A stretch of 64,000 bases of DNA from Arthrobacter sp. (GTDB lineage: Bacteria > Actinomycetota > Actinomycetes > Actinomycetales > Micrococcaceae): contig JAHFUZ010000002.1 of assembly GCA_023264815.1 (NCBI GenBank), forward strand, positions 124,001-188,000, given 5' to 3'. Position 1 is the first letter of the stretch. The number at the start of each line of letters is the position of its first letter. A model generated the notes under the pieces. That model was not told where the DNA came from and made no database searches. It saw nothing but the letters and a program-made list of their open reading frames with translations. Position numbers and translations under genes: made by a program. This document shows, in pieces, positions 54,070-62,758 of this stretch.

Positions 54070-54483
54070 TCATCGTGTGGGTTTGCGTACCAGTCCCCCG
54101 ACGAGTCCCGCCAGTGCGGCGGGCAGGGCGATCATGCCGGCAACCAGCGGGGTCAGCGACGGGACAGTCATGATCATCGTCGCCAGGCCTACCAGCACTG
54201 CCGGCGAGGCGACGCAGACCGTTACCCACAGCGGGTTGCCGCGCACCTGGGACCAGATGGCAGCCGCCAGCGACAGGGCAGAGCCTGCGAGCATGATCAG
54301 CCTGGCGATACGCAACCGCTCGATGAACTCCGGGTCCCCGGCACGGGTAAAGAACGCTGTCCGCTCCAGGGCGATGCCCGTCACCACAATGGCGACCATG
54401 ACCAAGGCCGCCCACGGCAGGGATCGTTCCCGCCACCAGGGCCGCACCAGATAGCGTTCTCCGCCGTTCTGCGAACTCGTCAC
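54070..54483 (-). CDS. Small membrane protein of unknown function
   Basis: 137 residues with four predicted transmembrane helices: LPWAALVMVAIVVTGIALE, IARLIMLAGSALSLAAAIW, PLWVTVCVASPAVLVGLATMIM and PLVAGMIALPAALAGLVGGLV. A short basic N terminus (RPWWRER) suggests a cytoplasmic start. No family recognised. The longer frame from 54436 is in another phase and not coding. It lies just outside the last boxed gene of the island. Confidence 0.7.
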   Translation of the reverse strand: MTSSQNGGERYLVRPWWRERSLPWAALVMVAIVVTGIALERTAFFTRAGDPEFIERLRIARLIMLAGSALSLAAAIWSQVRGNPLWVTVCVASPAVLVGLATMIMTVPSLTPLVAGMIALPAALAGLVGGLVRKPTR

Positions 54484-54616
54484 AAGGTGAGCCTAGCGGC
54501 GCCCCGGCACCCTGTCTCGAGTGACCTTCTGTTGAGGCGCCCCACCCGGGCGGCCATGCAGCAAACGATCAGCGAAAGTTCATTCCACTGTCATCTTCGG
54601 CTGCTAGTGTCCGGCC

Positions 54617-55516
54617 ATGGATGAACTGTTGCTGGAGCCGGGTTCTGTTGCTGCACGTGATTTGTCGGGCCGGGCCGGGTTCGACCTCAACTTCCTTGGG
54701 CTGTCCGTTGCTGTGCCTGCTTTGGCCGGTGTGGAGACGGTCCAGTTGCCCTATACGCACTTTTCGGTCCTGATGCGGCTGGACAAGCGGCTGGCCGCCG
54801 TGACCGCCCTCGGAATCAACGGCGAGAAGCTGATGGACCTGGACCGGGCCGGCATCCAGTGGAAGCTGGATCCCAGGCTGGCGGAGGACCAGCAGACCGG
54901 TGAGCGGCTCTACTCCCGCAATGACATCGACCGCGGTCACCTGGTGCGGCGTGCCTCGGCCGTCTGGGGCGACACCCGGGCGGAGGCGGCACAGGCCAAC
55001 GAGGACACGTTCCACTACACAAACGCGGCACCTCAGGCGGCGAAGTTCAACCAGGGCCTGGATCTGTGGCTTGGCCTGGAGTCGTACCTGCTGGAGCATG
55101 CCGCAGATTACGCCCGCCGGCTGGTGGTCTTCACCGGGCCTGTCTTCGGGGAGACCGATCCGGTCTACCGGGGCGTGGACATCCCGCTGCTGTTCTTCAA
55201 AGTCGCCGTGTTCCTCCAGGATGGTGAGCTCGCAGCAACCGGCTACGTGGTGGACCAGACACCCCAGTTGGCCGAACTGCCTGACGTGCCCCGGCCTGGC
55301 GTGGCCGATGAGGCTCCCCCGCTGGGCCCGTTCCGTACCTTCCAGGTACCCATCCGGGACATCGGGGCTTTGACCGGGCTGGACCTGGATCAGCTCGTCG
55401 CCGTGGACCGGATGCCCATCGCTGCAGAGCTGCCCACGGCCCGGGTGACCTCCACCTGGCGGCGGCTCCTCTCGCCCGAGGACCTGGACCTGGACTTCGA
55501 CCTGAACGGCGACTAG
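54617..55516 (+). CDS. DNA/RNA non-specific endonuclease (NUC1/beta-beta-alpha-metal)
   Basis: 299 residues. The catalytic motif DRGHLVRRASAVWGD has the general-base His near residue 107; metal binding is by Asn in FHYTNAAPQAAKFNQGLDLWLGLE. No signal peptide is visible, so it may be cytoplasmic or exported by another route. The gene starts ATG 54617 after a TAGTGT-like -10. Its stop overlaps the convergent HAD gene stop. Confidence 0.88.
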   Translation: MDELLLEPGSVAARDLSGRAGFDLNFLGLSVAVPALAGVETVQLPYTHFSVLMRLDKRLAAVTALGINGEKLMDLDRAGIQWKLDPRLAEDQQTGERLYSRNDIDRGHLVRRASAVWGDTRAEAAQANEDTFHYTNAAPQAAKFNQGLDLWLGLESYLLEHAADYARRLVVFTGPVFGETDPVYRGVDIPLLFFKVAVFLQDGELAATGYVVDQTPQLAELPDVPRPGVADEAPPLGPFRTFQVPIRDIGALTGLDLDQLVAVDRMPIAAELPTARVTSTWRRLLSPEDLDLDFDLNGD

Positions 55517-56199
55517 GAACCTTCCAGTGCGTCCACCAGTTCGGGGAGGTCTTTCACTCCGGCCAGGATGCGAAGGTGCGGGTGCCGCGCCAGTTCGTCA
55601 GAGCCCAGCTTTCCGGTGAGGACACCCACCCCGGCGACGCCCGCGTTGGCGGCCGCCTGGAGGTCATTGACCGTATCCCCCGCGGCAATGACGGCGGCAA
55701 CATTCAGGACCCCGGTGCGCTCCATGGCGCGGTGGATCATGTGGGGGGCCGGCCGCCCGCGCCGCACTTCGTCGGACGTGACCACCGCGTCCAGCAGTTC
55801 GCCGTCGCCCACGCGCCAGCCCAGGGTGGCGAGGAGGGGGTCAGCCACGTCCCGCGAGAAGCCAGTAGTCAGTGCCACCTTGATGCCCATGGCCTTCAAC
55901 GTCCGCAGCGCCTCCTCCACACCATCGAGGGGAACGGGTGCATTGGCGGCGTACAGGGCCGCAAGGATCTCCTGGAACCGGACAAACGTCCGCGCCACGA
56001 GTCCGGGCTCTGCGGGAATGCCGCCACGTTCCAGGAGCGCGGCGATGGCCTCTTGCTTGTCCGCCCCCATCCAGGCCTGGAGGCTCGTGGGCGTCACGTC
56101 CGCGCCTGCCTCGCGGACGGATTCCTCGAGGGCACGGTAGACATCCCCGTGTTCGTCAATGGTGGTGCCGGCCATGTCGAGGGCTACAAGTTCAATCAT
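55513..56199 (-). CDS. Phosphonatase-like HAD hydrolase
   Basis: 228 residues. The HAD nucleophile loop LDMAGTTID has Asp8 and Ala10 (Asp-x-Ala-Gly-Thr, as in phosphonoacetaldehyde hydrolase). The cap helix segment MGADKQEAIAALL places Lys48 where phosphonatase has its Schiff-base lysine. Later motifs are TTGFSRDVADPLL and AAGDTVNDLQAAANAG. It probably cleaves the C-P bond of phosphonoacetaldehyde or a related aldehyde. Co-directional with the GntR gene 14 bp upstream and divergent from the phosphonate-type transporter and FAD enzyme. Confidence 0.87.
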   Translation of the reverse strand: MIELVALDMAGTTIDEHGDVYRALEESVREAGADVTPTSLQAWMGADKQEAIAALLERGGIPAEPGLVARTFVRFQEILAALYAANAPVPLDGVEEALRTLKAMGIKVALTTGFSRDVADPLLATLGWRVGDGELLDAVVTSDEVRRGRPAPHMIHRAMERTGVLNVAAVIAAGDTVNDLQAAANAGVAGVGVLTGKLGSDELARHPHLRILAGVKDLPELVDALEGS

Positions 56200-56213
56200 T
56201 GCGGTGCTGTTCC

Positions 56214-56969
56214 TTAGGCTGTTGGCACACGGACCAGGTTGGCGCGGTGCTCGCTGGTGTTTTCGATGGTGAAGTTGGTCAGGCCCGGGATATACCTGTC
56301 ATCCGAGTACTCAATGGGCTCCCCGGCCGCGGATGATGTCAGGCGCCGTTCACGGAGCAGGGGGGCGCCGGGCTCCACTCCGAGCAATTCCACGTCATGC
56401 CCCTCAGCTGCTACGGCGTCGATGGTGTGCCGGCCCCGGCTCAGGTCGACGCCATGGCTTTTGAGGAAGCTGAAGATTGAGCCGCTGTCCGTATCGAAGT
56501 CGAACAGCAACCTGCCCACGTGAAGGACAAAGCTGGTCCGCTCCACCATGGCCGGGGCATTTTCGAGAAGGCGCAGGCGGAGGACCTCCACAACGGGCTC
56601 GCCGGCTTTGATGCCCAGCTGGGCTGCCACCTCGGGCGACGCCGGGCGGCGGGCGATTTCCCGGGTCTGCTGCCCCGGAGTCTTGCCAATGGATCCCGCC
56701 CATTCCGTGAAGGACATGAACGTGGTGAACGGCTGGGACAGCGCGGCCCGCCCGGCTACCGGCTGCTTGCCTTGCCCGCCTACGATGAGCCCCTCCGTAC
56801 GCAGTGTTGACAGGGCCTGCCGAACGGTTCCGCGGGAGGCCTCAAATTCCCTGCAAAGCTCTGCTTCGCTGGGAATCCGGAAACCCTCGGACCACAAGCC
56901 AGACGTGATGCGGGTACGAAGTTCGTCGGTCAGCCGCTGGTGGAGAGGCTGGGGCTGCGATGTAGACAT
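56214..56969 (-). CDS. GntR-family (HutC subfamily) regulator of the phosphonate cluster
   Basis: About 251 residues from ATG 56969. An N-terminal winged helix (LHQRLTDELRTRITSGLWSEGFRIPSEAELCREFEASRGTVRQALSTLRTEGLIV) is followed by a UTRA ligand-binding domain (about 85-245). The frame extends to ATG 56984, but that start would lie inside the operator-like palindrome. Two ACTTG...CAAGT palindromes flank the gene's promoter. The UTRA ligand may be a phosphonate, an amine or an intermediate (inference). Confidence 0.9.
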   Translation of the reverse strand: MSTSQPQPLHQRLTDELRTRITSGLWSEGFRIPSEAELCREFEASRGTVRQALSTLRTEGLIVGGQGKQPVAGRAALSQPFTTFMSFTEWAGSIGKTPGQQTREIARRPASPEVAAQLGIKAGEPVVEVLRLRLLENAPAMVERTSFVLHVGRLLFDFDTDSGSIFSFLKSHGVDLSRGRHTIDAVAAEGHDVELLGVEPGAPLLRERRLTSSAAGEPIEYSDDRYIPGLTNFTIENTSEHRANLVRVPTA

Positions 56970-56970
56970 G

Positions 56971-56986
56971 ACTTGATCATACAAGT
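56971..56986. promoter_or_regulatory. Candidate GntR operator 1
   Basis: ACTTGATCATACAAGT, an imperfect palindrome with ACTTG/CAAGT ends, adjoining the GntR start codon; fits autoregulation. Confidence 0.7.
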
Positions 56987-57069
56987 TGAAATAGTGGATT
57001 ACCCGCTGTTTTCAGGTTCCCAGATGAACAAAGCCTTAATTCCACAAGGCTCCAGTGAACAGTCCGTTA

Positions 57070-57085
57070 ACTTGTACATACAAGT
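57070..57085. promoter_or_regulatory. Candidate GntR operator 2
   Basis: ACTTGTA-CA-TACAAGT, perfect 7-bp arms with a 2-bp spacer, 49 bp upstream of the FAD oxidoreductase start. It shares the ACTTG/CAAGT arms of operator 1. Confidence 0.8.
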
Positions 57086-57133
57086 GCCGTTTGGGCTTGA
57101 TTGCGGGTGCGCCCGGCGGCCACGATCAATCCT

Positions 57134-58348
57134 GTGAATACCGAAATCCTTCAAACCCAAAGCGCCAGCGCCCTCCCCTCCTCCGTGGACGTGGTCGTGG
57201 TCGGGGCCGGCATCGTCGGGCTGGCCCACGCCGCCCTGGCCGCCGATCGCGGGCTCTCAGTGCTGGTCCTTGATCGTGACCACCGCGCAGTGGGCGCGTC
57301 CATCCGGAACTTCGGACACTGCTGCATCACCGCGCAGACCGGCGACTTGTATGAACTGGCCATCACCGGGCGCAAGCACTGGCTGGACTTCTCGGAGCGC
57401 GCCGGCTTCTGGGCCACTGAGTCCGGAGCCGTGGTGGTGGCGCGCACCGCAACGGAACTGCGTGTCCTTCAGGAACTGGCCGAACGCCGCGAACCCGGCC
57501 AGGTTGTTCTGCTGACTGCTGCGGAAACATCAGCCCGGCTCGGGCGGGCAACTGCACCGGCGGGACCGGGCACAACAGAACGTTCGCCCGTTACGGCACG
57601 TCCCGTCGTCGGCGGCGCGTGGCTGCGTGATGACCTCCGCGTCGATCCCAGGACAACGGTGGCGAGCCTCGCCGCCTGGCTGGATTCGTGTCCCGGCACA
57701 GCCGTCCGGTGGAACACCCCCGCGTTGGGCTTCGGCACGGGGACCGAACGGACCGCACTGGTCCGTACAAGCCGCGGCGATGTCCAGGCGGACCACGTGT
57801 TTGTGTGCGTGGGACACGATGTGGACCTGCTCTTCCCGGACCTCGCCGAGGGACACAAAATCGAGCGCTGTTCGCTCCAGATGGCCGCCGCGGCAGCTCC
57901 GGAGCGGTTGGATCTTCAGCCAGCCGTTCTGACCGCCACCTCCATGCTGCGCTACGGCGCTTTTGTGGAGATGCCGTCCGCGCCGGCTCTCCACGCCGAA
58001 GTCCAGGCACAGGACCCTGACCTCCTGACCATCGGGGCCAACGTGATGTTCACCCAGCGCCCTGACGGCACCCTGCTTCTCGGCGACTCCCACGCCTACC
58101 AAAAGACGGCAGACCCCTTCCTCGCCGAGACCACCACAGCACTCCTTCTGGAGCGGATCCAGGACGTCCTGGGTGTTGACAGCCTGGACATTACGGAACG
58201 CTGGCAAGGCATTTACGCCTCGTCCGAAGTGGGTCCGCTGTTGGTTGCCGGTGTCGCTCCCGGCGTCACGGCCGTGTCAGTCACCGCGGGAATCGGCATG
58301 ACCGTGTCATTTGGACTGGCAGCACGCAACGTCTCCGCCCTCCCATAA
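57134..58348 (+). CDS. FAD-dependent oxidoreductase of phosphonate clusters (TIGR03364-like)
   Basis: 404 residues from GTG 57134; the frame is open to 57101. A DAO-type FAD fold: VDVVVVGAGIVGLAHAALAADRG with the dinucleotide motif near the N terminus, RNFGHCCITAQTGDLYELA, and a C-terminal GIYASSEVGPLLVAGVAPGVTAVSVTAGIGMTVSFGLA. This resembles the oxidoreductase clade found beside phosphonatase-like hydrolases and phosphonate transporters. It probably oxidises a (possibly N-methylated) aminophosphonate to an aldehyde that the HAD enzyme cleaves. First gene of the rightward operon. Confidence 0.88.
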   Translation: MNTEILQTQSASALPSSVDVVVVGAGIVGLAHAALAADRGLSVLVLDRDHRAVGASIRNFGHCCITAQTGDLYELAITGRKHWLDFSERAGFWATESGAVVVARTATELRVLQELAERREPGQVVLLTAAETSARLGRATAPAGPGTTERSPVTARPVVGGAWLRDDLRVDPRTTVASLAAWLDSCPGTAVRWNTPALGFGTGTERTALVRTSRGDVQADHVFVCVGHDVDLLFPDLAEGHKIERCSLQMAAAAAPERLDLQPAVLTATSMLRYGAFVEMPSAPALHAEVQAQDPDLLTIGANVMFTQRPDGTLLLGDSHAYQKTADPFLAETTTALLLERIQDVLGVDSLDITERWQGIYASSEVGPLLVAGVAPGVTAVSVTAGIGMTVSFGLAARNVSALP

Positions 58349-58405
58349 CACTTCCTCCCGCTCATCAAAGCTTCTCCTCCGTTCACTACACCTCAAGGAC
58401 TCCCC

Positions 58406-59323
58406 ATGAAAACCCGTCACCTGGCCCTCATTCCGGCTGCCCTGCTGGCCGCCGTCGGACTCGCGTCCTGCTCCTCGCCTGAGGCACAGACCGCTTCCGC
58501 GAACACGCCCTCCCATTGCGCAGAAGGCCCCATCAAATTCGGCATTGAACCGTTCGAAGACCCCACCAAGCTCGAGCCTGCCTACCGTGTCCTGGCGGAC
58601 GCCATGGAGGAACGGCTCGGATGCGAGGTGGAGGTCCAGGTGGTGGAGGACTACTCCGCAGAGGTGCTCGCCATGGCCAATAACCGCCTGGACATCGGGC
58701 AGTTCGGACCCATGGGCTATGTCTTCGCCAGCACCAAGGCGGGAGCCGAGCCCATTGCCTCGTTTGGAACCGCCGAGGGCAAACTCAGCACCTACACCGC
58801 AGGCATCTGGGTGGCCAAGGACTCCGCCATCCGGTCCATCACCGACCTTAAGGGCAAGGACGTGGCACTGGGCAGCATCGGCTCCACGTCCGGCGATGTC
58901 CTCCCCCGCTACGGCCTTAAGAAGGCAGGCATCAGCGAATCGGACCTGGACATCAGCTACTCGGGCGGGCACCCCGAAGCACTCCTGGCCCTGGCCAACG
59001 GGACGGTGGACGCCGCACAGATCAACTCCCAGACCCTCGCCTCGGCCACCGCCGCCGGCACGTTCAAGGCTGAAGACTTCCGGCAGATCTGGACCTCGGA
59101 AGCCATCCCCAACGATCCCATCACCATCCGTGGCAATGCCGATCCAGCCCTCAAGGAAGCCGTCCGCGACGCACTCGTGAACCTCCCCGCAGGGGCCATC
59201 GAAAAGGTGGGCGCCTTCCTGGATGTCACGCCGCCGGGCCCGCTGCTGCCCGTCACCAAGGAGACCTACCAGCCGTTGTTCGACCTCGCCGCCACCATGG
59301 GACTCACCGAGGAAGACCTGTGA
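58406..59323 (+). CDS. phnD: Phosphonate/phosphite ABC transporter substrate-binding lipoprotein
   Basis: 305 residues. A lipoprotein signal has Cys22 (VGLASCSS). The mature PhnD-like fold has IKFGIEPFEDPTKLEPAYRVLADAMEERLGCEVEVQVVEDYSAEVLAM, the LDIGQFGPMGYVFASTKAG anion loop, and DLKGKDVALGSIGSTSGDVLPRYGLKKAG. It captures a phosphonate, phosphite or related ligand outside the membrane. The next gene's GTG overlaps its stop, as part of a phnDCE unit. Confidence 0.92.
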   Translation: MKTRHLALIPAALLAAVGLASCSSPEAQTASANTPSHCAEGPIKFGIEPFEDPTKLEPAYRVLADAMEERLGCEVEVQVVEDYSAEVLAMANNRLDIGQFGPMGYVFASTKAGAEPIASFGTAEGKLSTYTAGIWVAKDSAIRSITDLKGKDVALGSIGSTSGDVLPRYGLKKAGISESDLDISYSGGHPEALLALANGTVDAAQINSQTLASATAAGTFKAEDFRQIWTSEAIPNDPITIRGNADPALKEAVRDALVNLPAGAIEKVGAFLDVTPPGPLLPVTKETYQPLFDLAATMGLTEEDL

Positions 59324-60075
59324 CCGCGGTCGAAGTTGTGGGTCTGACCAAGGCCTACGCCGGAACCACGGTGCTGGACGGCGTCGATTTCACCGTCCGC
59401 GCCGGTGAACTCCTTGCCTTCCTGGGCGCCAACGGCTCGGGCAAGTCCACCACCCTCAAGTGCGTCATCGGGCTGGCCCGCCCGGACGCCGGAACCATCC
59501 GGATTCAGGGCAAGGACCTGGGGGCACTCCAGGGCCGGGCACTGATCCATGCCCGCAGCCAGGCTGCCATGGTCTTCCAGAAGATCCATCTGGTCCCGCG
59601 CCGGACAGCCCTGGACAATGTCTGCTCCGGCGGAATCCTCCGGGTCCACGGCCTCGCCTCGGTCAGCCCGGCGTTTTTTGCCAAAGAACTGAAACAGGAA
59701 GCCATGGCGTGCCTGGACCGCGTAGGACTGGCCCATGTTGCACTGGAACGGACCGGGAGACTCTCCGGTGGCCAGCAGCAGCGCGTTGCAATCGCCCGTG
59801 CCCTCTGCCAGCGGGCACCCGTAGTGCTGGCAGACGAACCGGTCTCCGCACTTGACCCGCACGCCGCCGAGCAGGTCATGGCACTGCTGGCTGAACTTGC
59901 CCACACGGAGAACCTCGCCGTCGCGGCAGTGCTGCACCAGCCCGACCTGGCGATTCGCCACGCGGATCGCGCCATTGGCCTCCTCAAGGGACAAATTGCG
60001 TTCGACGGCGGCATGGCCGCTCTCACGGACGACGTCCTGGACACGCTGTACGCACCGGACAGGGTTGCAGCGTGA
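59320..60075 (+). CDS. phnC: Phosphonate-type ABC transporter ATP-binding protein
   Basis: 251 residues. Walker A is GANGSGKST, Q-loop VFQKIHLVPRR, signature LSGGQQQRVAIARAL, Walker B VVLADEPVSALD, and switch His in VLHQPDLA. This is the PhnC pattern. It powers import through PhnE. GTG start in a GTGA overlap with phnD; its own stop overlaps the phnE start the same way. Confidence 0.92.
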   Translation: MTAVEVVGLTKAYAGTTVLDGVDFTVRAGELLAFLGANGSGKSTTLKCVIGLARPDAGTIRIQGKDLGALQGRALIHARSQAAMVFQKIHLVPRRTALDNVCSGGILRVHGLASVSPAFFAKELKQEAMACLDRVGLAHVALERTGRLSGGQQQRVAIARALCQRAPVVLADEPVSALDPHAAEQVMALLAELAHTENLAVAAVLHQPDLAIRHADRAIGLLKGQIAFDGGMAALTDDVLDTLYAPDRVAA

Positions 60076-60875
60076 GCTCCCCGGCACTCCCCCGTGCCCC
60101 GCGACAGTGGACCCGCCGGGGAACCATCGCCGCCGCCGTCGTCATCTGTGTTGTCCTGCACGTGATTGCGTTCGAAAGTACCGAGTTCAAACCGGCGCTG
60201 CTGGTTGACGGCGCACAGGGCATGGGGCGGTTCCTTGCGGAGGCTTTCCCGCCGGATCTGAACTGGGAGAAGGTCCTCAAGCCCAGCCTCGAGGCGACCC
60301 TCGTGACGCTTTGGATTGGCCTGCTGGGAACCACGCTCTCCATACCCACGGCGCTCCTGCTCGCCGCACTGGCCTCTGAAACCACGTCACCACACCCGGT
60401 GGTGTACCAGGCAGCACGGGCCGTCCTGTCCTTCTTCCGGGCTGTTCCGGACGTGGTTTTTGCCCTGATTTTTGTCACTGCCGTGGGTCTTGGCCCGTTC
60501 GCCGGCGTTCTGGCCCTGATCTGCCACAACACCGGAGTTATGGGAAAACTCTGGGCCGAAGCCATGGAAGAGAGTGACCAGGGCCCTGTCCAGGCACTTG
60601 CCTCAGCCGGAGCCAGCAAACTGCAGCAGACGTTCCACGCAAGCATCCCACTGGTGGTACCCCAATTTGTGGGGCTGCTGCTCTACCGGTTCGACGTGAA
60701 TGTGCGTTCCTCCCTGGTGCTGGGCCTGGTGGGCGCCGGCGGCGTGGGCCTGCTCATCAACCAGGCCATCAAGTCATTCCAGTTTGATCAGATGCTGACT
60801 CACATCATCGTTGTGCTGGTGCTGATTGTGGTGGTTGACCAGGCATCGGCCCTCATCCGGCGCAGGCTCGCCTGA
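60072..60875 (+). CDS. phnE: Phosphonate-type ABC transporter permease
   Basis: 267 residues with about six membrane helices. The EAA-like loop MEESDQGPVQALASAGASKLQQTFHASIPLVVPQF contacts the ATPase. LEATLVTLWIGLLGTTLSIPTALLLAALAS and FFRAVPDVVFALIFVTAVGLGPFAGVLAL are typical of PhnE. It ends the phnDCE unit, followed by a strong hairpin. Confidence 0.92.
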   Translation: MSSPALPRAPRQWTRRGTIAAAVVICVVLHVIAFESTEFKPALLVDGAQGMGRFLAEAFPPDLNWEKVLKPSLEATLVTLWIGLLGTTLSIPTALLLAALASETTSPHPVVYQAARAVLSFFRAVPDVVFALIFVTAVGLGPFAGVLALICHNTGVMGKLWAEAMEESDQGPVQALASAGASKLQQTFHASIPLVVPQFVGLLLYRFDVNVRSSLVLGLVGAGGVGLLINQAIKSFQFDQMLTHIIVVLVLIVVVDQASALIRRRLA

Positions 60876-60890
60876 CAGTCGCTCCGGACA

Positions 60891-60924
60891 GGTGGACGAC
60901 GGCGGGTTTCCGCCGTCGTCCACC
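60891..60924 (+). terminator. Strong hairpin after phnE
   Basis: A perfect 15-bp stem GGTGGACGACGGCGG / CCGCCGTCGTCCACC with a GTTT loop, 16 bp after the phnE stop. No T-run follows, so it may terminate inefficiently or protect mRNA ends. Confidence 0.6.
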
Positions 60925-61018
60925 CCAGACGCCGAGGCAGCGGCGATGTCCGCCCCGGTCCCGGTTGCCCCTACCTAATTTCCTTGACGCCACGATCGGC
61001 CGGCTTGACACTGGGCTA

Positions 61019-61237
61019 GTGGATAACGAATCTGAACAAAATCTCGTTGAACGCGTCGTGGAGCGGCTTGCAGCCCGTTATCCCGAGGCGCCCCGTCTGC
61101 TCATCAGCGAAATTGTGGGCGAGGAATACCACGGTCTCGACGGCGGACGCATTCGGGCCTATGTACCCACCCTGGTCGAAAACGGGGCGCGCACCAGGCT
61201 GCACCAGGCACTCAAGGACAGCGGACCCGCCGGATAA
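61019..61237 (+). CDS. Three-helix-bundle dimerisation domain protein
   Basis: About 72 residues from GTG 61019: ESEQNLVERVVERLAARYPEAPRLLISEIVGEEYHGLDGGRIRAYVPTLVENGARTRL. This is the small actinobacterial three-helix-bundle pattern (V-x-RL-x2-RYP, IR-x-YVP-x-LVE). The upstream-extended frame starts TTG 60965. A TTGACA at 61004 could be a -35 element. The function is unknown; such proteins are often placed near regulators or toxin-like genes. Confidence 0.72.
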   Translation: MDNESEQNLVERVVERLAARYPEAPRLLISEIVGEEYHGLDGGRIRAYVPTLVENGARTRLHQALKDSGPAG

Positions 61238-61274
61238 CACCTCCCGGGCACTGATGCCTTAGGGCGCGGACCGC

Positions 61275-61784
61275 TTAGGGCGCGGACCGGAAGGCTTCAA
61301 TAAACAACTGCGCCCGATCTTCGATGTACTGCTCCACCGGGATAAAGCGCGGTTGGGCATTGAGTCCGTGGTGCCCGCGGACTGCTGCGATGTAGAGCCG
61401 GGAACTGTCAGCATCGAGAACCAGGCGAGGTGGCGGAAATTCCTCCGTCGGATTCTCTTCCGGGCCAGTGTCCTCCAGTTCCTTTTCCCGCGTGAGCTGC
61501 ACGTACCTCATGATGGCGTCCGCAATCGGAACTCCGGAGCCAGGCCCGAACTGCAGTTCCCCTGCTCGGGTGAGGGTGAAGTAAACCGGGCCGTGCGCGT
61601 GAAAGGTCAATCCTCCGGCCGTGCGGTGAAACCGTGCATCCGCCACAGGGAAGGACAGGTCCGGCAGCGCAGCGAGGACTCCGGCCGCCACATACGTCTC
61701 AAGCGTGCGGCGCCCAACCGCCCCAAGGAATGGAACGAGCAACTCCAGCCGCCGCCTCAACTCTGCATCATCCGGGTCCTGCAT
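61275..61784 (-). CDS. Hypothetical protein
   Basis: 169 residues, no family recognised. An N-terminal helical part (DDAELRRRLELLVPFLGAVGRRTLETYVAAGVLAALP) is followed by a beta-rich middle (VADARFHRTAGGLTFHAHGPVYFTLTRAGELQFG), an acidic stretch (EKELEDTGPEENPTEEFPPP) and a C-terminal mixed segment. No signal peptide or membrane helix. ATG 61784 is the natural start. Confidence 0.7.
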   Translation of the reverse strand: MQDPDDAELRRRLELLVPFLGAVGRRTLETYVAAGVLAALPDLSFPVADARFHRTAGGLTFHAHGPVYFTLTRAGELQFGPGSGVPIADAIMRYVQLTREKELEDTGPEENPTEEFPPPRLVLDADSSRLYIAAVRGHHGLNAQPRFIPVEQYIEDRAQLFIEAFRSAP

Positions 61785-61894
61785 GACCCCGATATTACGC
61801 CCGATGCGCTGAGTGGGGGCCGCCAGCGGCTAACTGCAGTGATCAAGATCACTCAATGTGCGGCGTGGCGTGAGAGGTCTGTACTGTTCTTCAG

Positions 61895-62695
61895 GTGCTA
61901 AAGGACAAAAAACATATCTCTGCCGCCGTACTCGCCCTGTTACTGGCCGGCGGACTGCTGACCGCAGCGTCCACTCCCGCGGGCGCCGTGCCCTGGCCTG
62001 TCGGCTGGTGGAGCTGGATCACGGCCAGCGCCCAGTCCCCGGCAGCTGCCGAGACTTCGGCACCAATTACGACGGCGGCGCCCTCACCGGCTGCGGCAAC
62101 GTCCGCTCCTGCCGCCGCCCCGGAGCCGTCGCCCGCTGCGGTGCCGGCGCCCCCGGAAACTCCGGTTCCCGCCGCGCCGGCTCCAGTCCAGGTGCCGGCA
62201 CCCGCGCCCCCGGTCCGGGTTCCGGCTCCCCCGGCACCGGCTCCGGCTCCGGCTCCGGCCCCGGTCCCTGCACCTCCGGCCGCCGGCAGCGCACCGTCCA
62301 ACGCTGTTGCGCTGCGGTCCTTCCAGCTCATCAATCAGTACCGGGTGGCCAACGGCCTCGCCGCGCTGCGTTACAACGCCGGGCTCGAGAACGTGGCGCA
62401 GAACTGGTCAAACATCATGATGCGGGACATCAACGCCACGGGTAGCGCCGGATTCCGCCATAACCCCGATGCCTCCGCCCAGATCCCGTCCGGGTGGACA
62501 AGCTCCGCGGAGAACATCGCTGTGAATGCCAGTGCCGATGCCCTTTTCGCGGCGTGGAAGGCCTCTCCGGGACACAACGCCAACATGCTGAACGCCGGCC
62601 TGACTGACTTTGGCTTTGGCTCGGCCCAGCTCGCCGCAGGCTCCACGTACGGGGCGCAGTTGGTAGCCACGCAGAACTTCGCCACCTACAGGTAG
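61895..62695 (+). CDS. Secreted CAP-domain (SCP/PR-1) protein
   Basis: 266 residues from GTG 61895. A signal peptide (ISAAVLALLLAGGLLTAASTPAGA) is followed by a long Ala/Pro linker (about 55-135) of near-repeat APAP units, then a CAP domain (about 137-266): FQLINQYRVANGLAALRYNAGLENVAQNWSNIM, FRHNP, SSAENIAVNASADALFAAWKASPGHNANMLN and VATQNFAT. The CAP His (FRHNP, SPGHNANML) and Glu (AENIA) are present. Probably a cell-surface or secreted protein; activity unknown. Confidence 0.9.
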   Translation: MLKDKKHISAAVLALLLAGGLLTAASTPAGAVPWPVGWWSWITASAQSPAAAETSAPITTAAPSPAAATSAPAAAPEPSPAAVPAPPETPVPAAPAPVQVPAPAPPVRVPAPPAPAPAPAPAPVPAPPAAGSAPSNAVALRSFQLINQYRVANGLAALRYNAGLENVAQNWSNIMMRDINATGSAGFRHNPDASAQIPSGWTSSAENIAVNASADALFAAWKASPGHNANMLNAGLTDFGFGSAQLAAGSTYGAQLVATQNFATYR

Positions 62696-62758
62696 TACAT
62701 GCCCGCGAGGGGTTCCGGCGGCCTCCGAACATGCCCCTCGATTGGTTAGGCTAAGTGG

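Noticed and set aside
54517-54535. GTGACCTTCTGTTGA as a box upstream of the endonuclease gene
   Set aside because: Only the left half matches; the right arm (GGCCC/GTCCC) is absent.
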